Below, in pieces: positions 24,564 to 33,191 of a DNA stretch of 64,000 nt; the stretch's first letter is position 1; every line of letters begins with the position of its first letter. This DNA comes from Patulibacter defluvii. GTDB taxonomy: Bacteria > Actinomycetota > Thermoleophilia > Solirubrobacterales > Solirubrobacteraceae. A program made the position numbers and the translations under genes. The stretch covers positions 1-64,000 of the forward strand of contig NZ_JAWZSQ010000004.1 in the NCBI RefSeq assembly GCF_034096925.1, given 5' to 3'. The notes below the pieces were generated by a model. It was given only the letters and a program-made list of their open reading frames with translations. It had not been told where the DNA came from and did not search any database.

Positions 24564-25847
24564 GTGCCTACCTCCCGGACCCACGGGACCCGCGTTCGTA
24601 CGGGTCGCCGAACGCCCGCCGTCGCCGCCGCCGCGGTGATCGGGATGCTCCTCCTCACCGCGTCATCCGCACCGGCCGCCACGGTCTTCGGAACGCCCGC
24701 CAGCGACCGCTGGCGGACCACGTCGCCCGGCGGCGACACGATCTACACCGACGGCGGCCACGACGTCGTCCAGGGCGGCCCCGGACCGGACGTGGTCTAC
24801 GGCGAGGGCGGCCACGACGAGCTGGCCGGCGGCGGCGGCAACGACCGCCTCGACGGCGGCAGCGGCAAGGACCTGCTGGCCGGCCAGGACGGCGACGACA
24901 CGCTGCTCGGCGACGTCGGGGCCGACCGCCTCGACGGCGGCGCCGGCAACGACGTGCTCCAGGGCGGGCCCGACATGGACCGGCTCGTCGGCGGCGACGG
25001 CGACGACCAGCTCGACGGCGGCAGCGGCAGCGACCAGCTGATCGGCGGCGACGGCAACGACACGATCGACGCCACCCGCGGCCAGGACTTCGTCGACGCC
25101 GGCCCCGGCGACGACGTGATCTACGCCAACGGCCCGAACATGGCCAAGGCGCTCGACTGCGGCCCCGGCCAGGACACCCTCTACGTCGCCCCCGCGACCC
25201 TCCAGGGCCTGCGCGACCGCGGCCGGATCGTCGACTGCGAGCAGATCGTCGTCCAGCCGCTGGCCGCCGACCCGCTGCGCGGCGTCCACATCAGCGCCAC
25301 CGACTGGGGCAGCGGCACGATCACCGGCTCCGAGGGCAACGACGAACTCTACGGCGGCCACGGCAGCAACACCGTCCTCGGCCGCGGCGGCGACGACATC
25401 ATCTTCGGCGACAACCGGCCCGACAACGGCGGCCCGCGCGCCCGCCGCCAGCGCGACGTGCTCCGCGGCGACGCCGGCAACGACACGATCTACGGCGGCC
25501 GCAACGGCACCAAGACGATCTACGGCGGGCCCGGCGACGACTACCTGCAGGGCGGCTTCGACGACAACGTCGTCCGTGGCGAGGCCGGCAACGACACGAT
25601 CCGGCTGGTCGGCAACGGCCGCAACCGCGCCTACGGCGGCGAGGGCGACGACACGATCCAGACCGCGACCAAGATCCGCGCGATCGTCGACTGCGGACCG
25701 GGTCGCGACACCGTCCGCTACGGCTCGGTCAAGCCGCTGATGCGCAACTGCGAGCGCAAGATCGACGCCTGGGCCGCCCACAAGCGCAAGGTGCGCGCGG
25801 CGAACGCGGCCAAGAACGCCGCCAAGCGCAAGGCCCGGCGCCGCTAG
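24564..25847 (+). CDS. Secreted calcium-binding (RTX-type) repeat protein
   Basis: The 427-residue protein has a signal peptide (AVIGMLLLTASSAPAA) and two blocks of glycine/aspartate nonapeptide repeats of GGxGxDxLx type at about 50-180 and 255-370 (such as GGGGNDRLDGGSGKDLLAG and GGDGNDTIDATRG). These fold as a calcium-bound beta-roll. No enzyme domain is seen, so it is probably a surface or matrix protein. TACGAT (24552-24557) ends six bases before the GTG start, supporting this start and leaderless translation. Confidence 0.87.
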   Translation: MPTSRTHGTRVRTGRRTPAVAAAAVIGMLLLTASSAPAATVFGTPASDRWRTTSPGGDTIYTDGGHDVVQGGPGPDVVYGEGGHDELAGGGGNDRLDGGSGKDLLAGQDGDDTLLGDVGADRLDGGAGNDVLQGGPDMDRLVGGDGDDQLDGGSGSDQLIGGDGNDTIDATRGQDFVDAGPGDDVIYANGPNMAKALDCGPGQDTLYVAPATLQGLRDRGRIVDCEQIVVQPLAADPLRGVHISATDWGSGTITGSEGNDELYGGHGSNTVLGRGGDDIIFGDNRPDNGGPRARRQRDVLRGDAGNDTIYGGRNGTKTIYGGPGDDYLQGGFDDNVVRGEAGNDTIRLVGNGRNRAYGGEGDDTIQTATKIRAIVDCGPGRDTVRYGSVKPLMRNCERKIDAWAAHKRKVRAANAAKNAAKRKARRR

Positions 25848-25854
25848 CGGCCGC

Positions 25855-26637
25855 TCAGCGCGGGCCCGCGACCAGGGCCCGCAGCTCGTCGACCAGGGCG
25901 GGCGGGGCGACGAGGATCCCCGGCGGCAGCGCGCCGTGGGCATCCAGCCGCTCGACCCGCAGGCCGACCGCGCGGGCGATCACCTCGCCCGCAGCGGTGT
26001 CCCACGCCTTCACGCCGTACTCGTAGAAGGCGTCGCCGCGGCCGGCCGCGACCCAGGCCAGGTCGAGCGCGGCGCTGCCGGCCCGGCGGACGTCGCGGAT
26101 CCGGGGCAGCAGCCCGGCGACGATCGCCGCCTGCTCGCGGCGGACCTCGCTGGCGTAGCCGAAGCCGGTGTAGACGAGCGCGTGGCCGAGCCCGCCCTCC
26201 GGCCCCGGGCGCGGGTCGAGCGGCTCGCCGTCGAGCGTCGCTGGCCCGTCGGCGGTGGCGGCGAAGAGCTCGCCGCGGAGCGGGTCGAGGACCACGCCGA
26301 CCAGGCCCTCGCAGGCGACGCTGACGCACCACTGCGGGATCCCGTAGAGGAAGTTGACCGTCCCGTCGAGCGGGTCGACCACCCACCGACGGCCGGTCGT
26401 CCCGGGCACGTCGTCGCCCTCCTCGCCGACGATCCCGTCGTCGGGCACGCGGGCGGCGAGGACGGCGCGGATCGCCCGCTCGGCGGCGACGTCGGCCTCG
26501 CTGACCGGGTCGGTGGCGGTGCTCTTGGCGTCGACCCGCAGCGCCGCCAGGTCGCCGGCCCGGGCCAGCAGCTCGGCGGCGCCGGCCCGCGCCGCCTCCT
26601 CGGCCACGCGCAGCAGCTCGTCCAGGTCGGCGCTCAT
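25855..26637 (-). CDS. Inositol monophosphatase family protein
   Basis: The 260-residue protein has the family motifs in order: VGEEGDD near 72, VVDPLDGTVNFLYG near 87 (metal-binding Asp residues) and WDTAAGEVIARAVG near 217. The family removes phosphate from inositol phosphates or related sugar phosphates with Mg. The motif SAALDLAWVAAGRGDAFYE matches typical inositol monophosphatases. CAGGAT (complement of 26644-26649) ends six bases before the ATG. It converges with the RTX gene, seven bases apart. Confidence 0.9.
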   Translation of the reverse strand: MSADLDELLRVAEEAARAGAAELLARAGDLAALRVDAKSTATDPVSEADVAAERAIRAVLAARVPDDGIVGEEGDDVPGTTGRRWVVDPLDGTVNFLYGIPQWCVSVACEGLVGVVLDPLRGELFAATADGPATLDGEPLDPRPGPEGGLGHALVYTGFGYASEVRREQAAIVAGLLPRIRDVRRAGSAALDLAWVAAGRGDAFYEYGVKAWDTAAGEVIARAVGLRVERLDAHGALPPGILVAPPALVDELRALVAGPR

Positions 26638-26723
26638 CGCTCCATCCTGGCACCCACCCGGCTCGCGTGGCGGGCCGGCCCCGCACGCCGGGGGTCAACC
26701 GCCACGCGAGGCGGGGAGGGCGG

Positions 26724-28118
26724 CTAGTCCAGCGGCGGGCGGTCGCCGACCCAGGGACGCTCGCGCTCCAGCTGGCCGGCCAGGGACAGCAACCGCCGCT
26801 CGCTGCCGGCGGCGCCGGCCAGCTGGACCGCCATCGGCAGCCCGGCCCGGTCGCGGCCGACCGGCAGCGAGACGACCGGGTACCCGACCAGGTTCCACAG
26901 CGGCAGCGTCGGGATCCGCAGCGCGACGCCGAGGATCGTCGCCAGCGCCCCGCGCCCGTGGAAGGCCCCGATCCGCCACGGCGGGCCGATCAGCGACGGC
27001 TGGAGGACGACGTCGAACTCGCGCAGGAACGGGTCGAGGGCGGCGTGCACGTCCGCCTCCCCCGCGCGCGCCCAGCGCAGCGCGCGGTCGGGCACCAGCC
27101 GCCCGTGCCGCCGCATCGCGCGGCCGCGCCGCTCCAGCCACTCGGGGTGCGGCAGGCCGGCCACGTCGTCGCCGGCGCCGCGCAGGTAGCGGACGAGGAA
27201 CTGGGCGAAGGCGCGGACGCCGACCGGCAGCTCGCGCTCGACGACCTCGTGGCCGAGCGCCCGCAGCCGCTCGGCCGTCTCGCGCACCGCCGCCCGCCGC
27301 TGGCGCTCGATCGGCGACGGTCCGAGCGGCCCGTTCCAGGCCAGCGCGATCCGCAGCCGGCCGGGGTCGGCGTCGGCCGCCGCCCGGTACGAGCCGCCGT
27401 CGGCCTCGCCCGTGGCCGCGCCGTCGGCGGCGATCACGTCGAGCATCGCCGCCGCGTCGGCCACGGTCCGGCCGAGCGGACCGAACACCGACAGGCCGTG
27501 CCAGATCTCGCCGCTCGGGGCGGTCGCGACCAGGTCGCGGGTGGTCTTGATCCCGACCAGGCCGCAGAGCGCCGCCGGGATCCGGATCGAGCCGCCGCCG
27601 TCGGAGCCGGTGGCGACCCCGACCAGGCCGGCCGCGACCGCCGCGCCGGTGCCGCCCGACGAGCCGCCCGGCGTGTGGTCGAGGCTCCAGGGGTTGCGGG
27701 TGGCGCCGCGCGCGAGCGTCTCGGTGAAGGGCCACATGCAGCGCTCGGGCACGTTGGTGCGGCCGACGATCACCGCCCCCGCCGCCCGCAGCCGGGCGAC
27801 CATCTCGCTGTCGCGCTCGGCCGGCGGGTACTGCGGCCGGCCGCCGAAGCCGGTCGCGTCGCCGGCCACGTCGACGTCGTCCTTGACCGCGATCGGCACC
27901 CCCAGCAGCGGCGTCCGCTCGCCGGCGTCGAGCCGCTCCTGGGCGGCGCGGGCGGCGGCCCGAGCCTCGTCGGCGAAGACCGCGCGGAAGGCGTTCAGCT
28001 GCGGGTCGACGCGGGCGATCCGGGCCAGCACCGCCTCCAGCAGCTCGGGGGCGGTCGTGCGCCCCTCGCGGAGGGCGGCGGCCTGCGCGTCGCCGCCGGC
28101 CCAGAGCAGGTCGTCCAT
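26724..28118 (-). CDS. Amidase signature family enzyme
   Basis: The 464-residue protein carries the amidase catalytic triad: Lys in GVPIAVKDDVD near 75, the serine-rich GGSSGGTGAAVAAGLV near 152, and GSDGGGSIRIPAALCGLVG near 172 with the nucleophile Ser. Family members hydrolyse amides of many kinds; GatA of the transamidosome is related, but no gatB or gatC is nearby, so it is more likely catabolic. TAGCGT (complement of 28126-28131) ends seven bases before the ATG. It is divergent from the short-chain dehydrogenase, 65 bases apart. Confidence 0.9.
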   Translation of the reverse strand: MDDLLWAGGDAQAAALREGRTTAPELLEAVLARIARVDPQLNAFRAVFADEARAAARAAQERLDAGERTPLLGVPIAVKDDVDVAGDATGFGGRPQYPPAERDSEMVARLRAAGAVIVGRTNVPERCMWPFTETLARGATRNPWSLDHTPGGSSGGTGAAVAAGLVGVATGSDGGGSIRIPAALCGLVGIKTTRDLVATAPSGEIWHGLSVFGPLGRTVADAAAMLDVIAADGAATGEADGGSYRAAADADPGRLRIALAWNGPLGPSPIERQRRAAVRETAERLRALGHEVVERELPVGVRAFAQFLVRYLRGAGDDVAGLPHPEWLERRGRAMRRHGRLVPDRALRWARAGEADVHAALDPFLREFDVVLQPSLIGPPWRIGAFHGRGALATILGVALRIPTLPLWNLVGYPVVSLPVGRDRAGLPMAVQLAGAAGSERRLLSLAGQLERERPWVGDRPPLD

Positions 28119-28183
28119 GGGCGGGACGCTACCGCCCCGCCGGCCGCGCCCGCCCGACCGCGGCCGGCTGCTAGAACCAGCCG

Positions 28184-28939
28184 ATGCCCGCCCCCGCCGC
28201 CGCCCGCCCCGTCGCCGTCGTCACCGGAGCGAGCAGCGGGATCGGCGCCGCTGTCGCGCGGCGGCTGGCCCGCGAGGGCTTCGACCTGGTGCTCGGCGCC
28301 CGCCGCGCCGAGCGGCTGGCCGCGGTCGCGGAGGAGACCGGCGGCCGGGCGGTGGCGCTCGACGTCACCGACCCCGACTCGGTCGCGGCCTTCTGCGCGA
28401 CGGTCGAGCGCTGCGACGTGCTGGTCAACAACGCCGGCGGCGCGCTCGGCCTGGAGCCGGTCGCCGAGGCCGACCTCGAGCGGTGGCGGTGGATGTTCGA
28501 GGCCAACGTGCTCGGGGTCGCGCGGATGACGAAGGCGCTGCTCGACCGGCTGGTGGCCTCGGGCGACGGCCGGGTGGTCGTGGTCGGGTCGATCGCCGCC
28601 TTCGAGGTCTACCCCGGCGGCGCCGGCTACACCGCGGCCAAGCACGCCGTCGGCGCGCTCACCCGGACCTTGCGGCTGGAGCTGCTGGGCCAGCCGGTGC
28701 GGGTGGTCGAGGTCGATCCGGGGATGGTCGAGACCGAGTTCTCGACCGTCCGCTTCGACGGCGACCAGGCGCGGGCCGACGCGGTCTACGCGGGGATGAC
28801 GCCGCTGAGCGCCGACGACGTCGCCGACGTGATCGCCTTCGCCGTCACCCGCCCCGCCCACGTCGTCCTCGACCAGGTGGTGCTGCGGCCGCGCGACCAG
28901 GCCAGCGCCCGCGACGTCCACCGCACGACGGGCGCCTAG
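28184..28939 (+). CDS. Short-chain dehydrogenase/reductase (YdfG-like)
   Basis: The 251-residue classical SDR has TGASSGIG near 15, NNAG near 85, the catalytic Ser in VVGSIAAF and Tyr/Lys in YTAAK near 150. The best general match from memory is the YdfG/serine 3-dehydrogenase group, acting on 3-hydroxy acids with NADP. TAGAAC (28172-28177) ends six bases before the ATG. Its last four bases overlap the end of the convergent membrane-protein gene. Confidence 0.9.
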   Translation: MPAPAAARPVAVVTGASSGIGAAVARRLAREGFDLVLGARRAERLAAVAEETGGRAVALDVTDPDSVAAFCATVERCDVLVNNAGGALGLEPVAEADLERWRWMFEANVLGVARMTKALLDRLVASGDGRVVVVGSIAAFEVYPGGAGYTAAKHAVGALTRTLRLELLGQPVRVVEVDPGMVETEFSTVRFDGDQARADAVYAGMTPLSADDVADVIAFAVTRPAHVVLDQVVLRPRDQASARDVHRTTGA

Positions 28940-29910
28940 CGCTCGTCGTCCTCGGGCGGCAGCACCACCGGCCGCACCGGCAGCACGACCGCCGGCGCCC
29001 GTTCCAGGCCGGCCGCCTCCTCGGGGTCGGCCGGGACCTCGCGCTCGACCGGCCGCAGCGCGATCGCGACCAGCGCCGCGCCGACCACCAGCAGCACCAG
29101 CGGCCAGCCGACCAGGCCACCCCCGCCGCGCGCCACCACCAGCAGCGCGGCCACCAGCCCGATCGCCCCCAGCCAGCCCGGTCCCTGCTCGCGGGCGGCC
29201 GAGCCGAGCCCGACCAGGCCGAAGCCGCAGGCCAGCAGCAGCAGCTCCCAGCCGCCGCCGGCCCCGCCGCTGCCGGGCGCGACGCCGAGCAGGTCGGCCA
29301 GACGATGGTCGGCGCGGACCAGGAAGGTCGCCGAGAGCAGCACCACCGCCACCCCGAGCACGTCGGCCAGCACCACCGCGTGGCGGTAGCGGCGGTCGAA
29401 GCGGACCAGGATCGCCCCGACCAGCAGCACCAGCACCGCCACCAGCATCCAGCGGACGCCGGCCAGCGGGTCGTCGCCCGGCCACAGCGCCGCGGCCGCG
29501 GCCAGCAACGCGACGATCGCCAGCACGGTGCCGAGCAGCAGCGCCAGCGTCGCGTCGCGGGCCCGCGCCTGGGCCAAACCGCAGAGCGCGCCGACCGCCG
29601 CCACCCAGGCGACGGTGCCGGCCGCCGGCCCGTCGCCGAGCGAGGCCCCGAGGACCGCCGCCAGGTGGACCGCGGCGGCGGTCGCGGCGAGGGTGGTGAT
29701 CGCGTGCAGCAGCTCCTGGTAGGTGCGCGGCCGCCCGCCCTGGACCGGCGAGGCCAGGCCGAGCACGCCCGCCAGCAGCGCCAGTCCGGCGGTCAGGGCC
29801 AGCCGCGGGCCGTCGTCCAGGTCCAGCCGCAGCTCGGCCTCGACGACGAACGCCGTAAGCACGACCACCCCGGCGGCGAGCGTGTTCCCGCGGTGCGCAC
29901 GGACGAGCAT
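28936..29910 (-). CDS. Multipass membrane protein, unknown function
   Basis: The 324-residue protein consists of about ten hydrophobic segments and a Pro/Glu-rich cytoplasmic-looking tail (VREVPADPEEAAGLE-like). No family is recognised. ATG 29910 begins just before the first helix; a GTG at 30012 would add 34 low-complexity residues lying over the divergent promoter and is less likely. It is divergent from npdG. Confidence 0.6.
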   Translation of the reverse strand: MLVRAHRGNTLAAGVVVLTAFVVEAELRLDLDDGPRLALTAGLALLAGVLGLASPVQGGRPRTYQELLHAITTLAATAAAVHLAAVLGASLGDGPAAGTVAWVAAVGALCGLAQARARDATLALLLGTVLAIVALLAAAAALWPGDDPLAGVRWMLVAVLVLLVGAILVRFDRRYRHAVVLADVLGVAVVLLSATFLVRADHRLADLLGVAPGSGGAGGGWELLLLACGFGLVGLGSAAREQGPGWLGAIGLVAALLVVARGGGGLVGWPLVLLVVGAALVAIALRPVEREVPADPEEAAGLERAPAVVLPVRPVVLPPEDDER

Positions 29911-30015
29911 CGGACGCGCACGGTCGCACGCCGTGGCCGCCGTTGTCGAGCGGCCGGCCCCCGACACCCGTCCGGCCGTCCGTCCGCGCGTGACGGCGCG
30001 CACCGATCGCACACC

Positions 30016-30021
30016 TATACT
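30016..30021 (+). promoter_or_regulatory. -10 box of the F420 gene cluster
   Basis: TATACT, one mismatch from the TATAAT consensus, ends eight bases before the npdG GTG. With no Shine-Dalgarno present, the four-gene transcript probably starts at or within one to two bases of the start codon. Confidence 0.7.
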
Positions 30022-30029
30022 CCCCCGTC

Positions 30030-30701
30030 GTGTTCGGCCCCGTTGCGATCCTCGGTGGAACTGGTCAGCTCGGCTTCGGGCTGGCCCTGCGACTGGCGCG
30101 CGCCGGCGTCCCGGTGGTGATCGGCTCCCGCGACGGTGGCCGTGCCCAGGAGGCGGCCGAGCGGGCGAAGGCGCTCGTGCCGTCCGGCGACCTGCGCGGG
30201 CTGGAGAACGCCGAGGCGACCGCCGCGGCCGAGAAGGTCGTGGTCGTGGCCGTGCCGTTCGCCAGCCAGGCCGCGACCCTCAAGGGGCTCGCCGAGGTGC
30301 TGCGCGAGGACCAGATCGTGCTCGACGCGACGGTCCCGCTCGGCCCCGCGATCGGCGGCAAGCCGACGACCCTGATCGGCGTCTGGCAGGGGTCGGCCGC
30401 GCAGCAGGCGCAGTCGCTCGTGCCCAAGGGCGTGCGCGTCGTCTCCGGGCTCCACACGCTCGCCGCCGACCTGCTGGCCGACCTCGACCACGAGCTCGCC
30501 CAGGACACCCTGATCTGCGGCGACCGCAAGGCCGACAAGCAGGTCGTGATCGACCTCCTGTCCGTGATCGACGGCCTCCGCTGCGTCGACGCCGGCCGGC
30601 TCGAGCAGTCGCGGATCGTCGAGGGCCTGACGCCGCTGCTGATCGGCATCAACATCCGCAACAAGGCCCACGCCGGCATCCACATCACGGGGCTCGCGTG
30701 A
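30030..30701 (+). CDS. npdG: NADPH-dependent F420 reductase (F420H2:NADP oxidoreductase)
   Basis: The 223-residue protein has the NADP-binding AILGGTGQLGFGLALRLARAG at the N-terminus, VIGSRDGGRAQEAA, and VSGLHTLAADLLADLDH, all characteristic of NpdG/Fno. It moves hydride between NADPH and coenzyme F420. It leads the F420 gene run and overlaps cofD by four bases (GTGA). GTG 30030 is preceded by TATACT (30016-30021). Confidence 0.9.
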   Translation: MFGPVAILGGTGQLGFGLALRLARAGVPVVIGSRDGGRAQEAAERAKALVPSGDLRGLENAEATAAAEKVVVVAVPFASQAATLKGLAEVLREDQIVLDATVPLGPAIGGKPTTLIGVWQGSAAQQAQSLVPKGVRVVSGLHTLAADLLADLDHELAQDTLICGDRKADKQVVIDLLSVIDGLRCVDAGRLEQSRIVEGLTPLLIGINIRNKAHAGIHITGLA

Positions 30702-31660
30702 CGCCGGCTCCGCCGGTCGTCGTCCTCGCCGGCGGAACCGGGGGCGCGAAGCTCGCCCGCGGGCTCGCCGACCACCTGGGCGAGCGCCTGGTGGTGCTCG
30801 CCAACACCGGCGACGACGTCGAGATCCACGGCGGCCACGTCTCCCCCGATCCCGACCTGGTCACCTTCTGGCTGGCCGACCGGATCGACGAGCGCGGCTG
30901 GGGCCTGGAGGGCGACACCTTCACCGTCATGGACGGCCTCCGCGAGCTGGGCGACGACGTCTGGTTCAACCTCGGCGACCGCGACCTGGCGCTCTGCCTG
31001 CGGCGCGCGCGGCGGCTGGCCGAGGGCGCCCGCCTGACCGAGACCCTGGCCGAGGCGGCGACCGCGCTCGGCGTCACGGCGCGGGTGCTGCCGCCGAGCG
31101 ACGACCCGATCCGGACCCGGGTGCGGACCGCCGAGGGCTGGTGGCCGTTCCAGGAGTTCATGATCCGGCGCCTGCGCCAGGAGCCGCCGCCGGTGGTCGA
31201 GGACGTCGCCTTCGACGGCGCCGACCGGGCGGTCGCGACCGACGAGGCGCTGGAGGCGCTGCGGACCGCCAGCGCGATCGTGATCGGACCCTCGAACCCG
31301 GTGATCTCGATCGGCCCGATCCTGGCCGTGCCGGCGATCCGCCAGGCGATCCGCGACGCCCGCGCGAACGGCGTGCCGGTGGTCGCCGTCGCGCCGTTCG
31401 TCGCCGGCGAGGTGATCAAGGGCCCGACCCGGGCGTTCCTCGACTGGGCCGGCGTCGAAGCCGACGCGCGCGGCGTCGCGCGGCTCTACGAGGACCTGCT
31501 CGACGGCCTGGTGACCGACGAGGCCGGTCCCGCGATCGACGGCCTCGAGCTGCTGCGGACCGACACGCTGCTGGCCGATCCCGCGGCCCGGCGGCAGGTC
31601 GCCGGCGAGGTGCTCGACTTCTGCGAGCGGCTGGCCGCCCGTCGGGGGAGCGCGGCATGA
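30698..31660 (+). CDS. cofD: 2-phospho-L-lactate transferase (CofD/FbiA)
   Basis: The 320-residue protein starts VVVLAGGTGGAKLARGL, as in CofD, and has VLANTGDDVEIHGGHVSPDPD (substrate binding) and SAIVIGPSNPVISIGPIL. It transfers the phospholactyl or phosphoenolpyruvyl group from the CofC product to Fo, giving F420-0 or dehydro-F420-0. GTG overlaps the npdG stop, and the stop overlaps the cofC ATG (ATGA), so the three are translated as a unit. Confidence 0.93.
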   Translation: MTPAPPVVVLAGGTGGAKLARGLADHLGERLVVLANTGDDVEIHGGHVSPDPDLVTFWLADRIDERGWGLEGDTFTVMDGLRELGDDVWFNLGDRDLALCLRRARRLAEGARLTETLAEAATALGVTARVLPPSDDPIRTRVRTAEGWWPFQEFMIRRLRQEPPPVVEDVAFDGADRAVATDEALEALRTASAIVIGPSNPVISIGPILAVPAIRQAIRDARANGVPVVAVAPFVAGEVIKGPTRAFLDWAGVEADARGVARLYEDLLDGLVTDEAGPAIDGLELLRTDTLLADPAARRQVAGEVLDFCERLAARRGSAA

Positions 31661-32310
31661 GGACGATCGCGATCGTGCCCGTCAAGCGGTTCAGCAACGC
31701 CAAGCAGCGGCTGGCCGACGTGCTGCCCGCCCGCTCGCGGGTGGCGCTGATGCAGGCGATGGTGACCGACGTCCTGATCGCGCTGCGTCGCTCGCAGCTG
31801 GTCGAGGGCGTGATCGTCGTGACCGGCGAGCCGGTCGCCGAGCAGATCGCCGTCAACTACAACGCCGAGGTCCTGCCCGACGCGCACGACCTCGGCCACA
31901 GCGAGGCGGTCGCCGCCGGCATCCAGTGGGCGCTCGGGCGCGGCGCCGAGCGGGTCCTGCTGGTCCCCGGCGACTGCCCGACCCTCGACCCGTCCGAGGT
32001 CGACGGGCTGCTGGCCGCCGACCCGCACGACGGGCCCGAGGTGACGATCGTCCCCGACCGCCACGGCAGCGGCACCAACGCGCTGGTGCTGACCCCGCCC
32101 GACGTGATGCCGGCCGCCTTCGGCGAGGGCAGCCGCGCCCGCCACGCCGAGGCGGCCAAGGCCGCCGGCGCCGCGGTCTTCGAGGCCCGGCCGGAGACGC
32201 TGCTGCTCGACGTCGACACCCGCGAGGACCTCGAGGCGCTGCAGGCGCGGCTGGACGAGGTCCGCGGCGGCGCGTCGCACACCCGCGGGCTGCTGCCCCG
32301 GATCCTCTGA
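31657..32310 (+). CDS. cofC: 2-phospholactate/phosphoenolpyruvate guanylyltransferase (CofC/FbiD)
   Basis: The 217-residue nucleotidyltransferase starts IAIVPVKRFSNAKQRLADVL and has VLLVPGDCPTLDPSEVDGLL and VTIVPDRHGSGTNALVL, as in CofC. It activates 2-phospholactate or phosphoenolpyruvate with GTP for CofD; actinobacterial enzymes (FbiD) use phosphoenolpyruvate. GGGGGAG before the ATG gives a ribosome binding site inside cofD. Confidence 0.92.
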   Translation: MRTIAIVPVKRFSNAKQRLADVLPARSRVALMQAMVTDVLIALRRSQLVEGVIVVTGEPVAEQIAVNYNAEVLPDAHDLGHSEAVAAGIQWALGRGAERVLLVPGDCPTLDPSEVDGLLAADPHDGPEVTIVPDRHGSGTNALVLTPPDVMPAAFGEGSRARHAEAAKAAGAAVFEARPETLLLDVDTREDLEALQARLDEVRGGASHTRGLLPRIL

Positions 32311-32313
32311 GCC

Positions 32314-33054
32314 GTGGCCGAGCTGCGCGTCCGCGCCCTGCCGCCGCTGCCCGAGGTCGTCCCCGGCGACGACCTGGCGGCGCTGGTGCGGGCGGTCCAC
32401 CCCGAGCCGTTCGCGGCCGGTGCGGCGCTGGTCGTCTCGCACAAGGTGGTCTCGAAGGCCGAGGGCGCGATCGTGCGGCTGGCCGAGGTCGAGCCCGGCC
32501 CGCGCGCCCTCGAGCTGGCCGCCGTGCTCGACAAGGACCCGGTCGTCGTCCAGGTGGTCCTCGACCAGAGCCGCGAGCTGATCCGGGCCGAGCGCGGGGT
32601 GCTGATCTGCCGCACCCACCACGGGCTGGTGGCCGCCCACGCCGGGGTCGACTCGTCGAACGTCGCCGACGGGCTCTGCGTGACGCTGCCGGTCGATCCC
32701 GACCGCTCGGCCCGCGAGCTGCGCGACGCGCTGCCCGGCCGCCCGGCGGTGGTGATCGCCGACAGCTTCGGCCGGCCCTGGCGCCACGGCCAGGCGGAGG
32801 TGGCGATCGGCTGCGCGGGACTGGTCGCGCTCGACGACCAGCGCGGCGAGCACGACCGCCACGGACGCGAGCTGCGGGCGACCCAGATCGCGATCGCCGA
32901 CCAGCTGGCGGGCGCGGCCGACCTGGCCCGCGGCAAGGCCAGCGGCCAGCCGGCGGTGCGGGTCGACGGCCTCGACCGCTGGACGACCGACGAGCACGGG
33001 CCTGGCGCCGCCCTCCTCCGGCGGGCGGCCGACGAGGACCTGTTCGGCGCCTGA
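32314..33054 (+). CDS. cofE: F420-0:gamma-glutamyl ligase (CofE), without a nitroreductase domain
   Basis: The 246-residue protein has VVSHKVVSKAEGAIV near 35, CRTHHGLVAAHAGVDSSNV and VVIADSFGRPWRHGQAEVAIG, the CofE signatures. It adds glutamates to F420-0 using GTP. In mycobacteria this domain is fused to an FMN-binding domain (FbiB, about 450 residues) that reduces dehydro-F420-0; that part is absent here, so it must be elsewhere or the pathway differs. GTG 32314 follows cofC by three bases. Confidence 0.9.
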   Translation: MAELRVRALPPLPEVVPGDDLAALVRAVHPEPFAAGAALVVSHKVVSKAEGAIVRLAEVEPGPRALELAAVLDKDPVVVQVVLDQSRELIRAERGVLICRTHHGLVAAHAGVDSSNVADGLCVTLPVDPDRSARELRDALPGRPAVVIADSFGRPWRHGQAEVAIGCAGLVALDDQRGEHDRHGRELRATQIAIADQLAGAADLARGKASGQPAVRVDGLDRWTTDEHGPGAALLRRAADEDLFGA

Positions 33055-33063
33055 TCCGGCGCC

Positions 33064-33096
33064 GTTCACCGGCCGCTCACCAGCGGTTCACGCGCT
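33064..33096 (+). promoter_or_regulatory. PHO-box-like triple direct repeat (PhoP site candidate)
   Basis: Three 11-base units follow each other without gaps: GTTCACCGGCC (33064), GCTCACCAGCG (33075) and GTTCACGCGCT (33086). This is the layout of actinobacterial PhoP boxes (GTTCACC plus four bases). A TAGGTT -10 box (33124-33129) lies 28 bases downstream, placing the repeats around -40 to -72, a normal activator position for the nuclease gene. Confidence 0.65.
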
Positions 33097-33191
33097 GGTG
33101 ACGCCGACCCGCCGGGGCTGACCTAGGTTCGCGCCAGCAGCCGGCCGCCCCCGCGGCGGCTGCGCCCGTCTCCGTCCGTCGAGAGGTTCCG

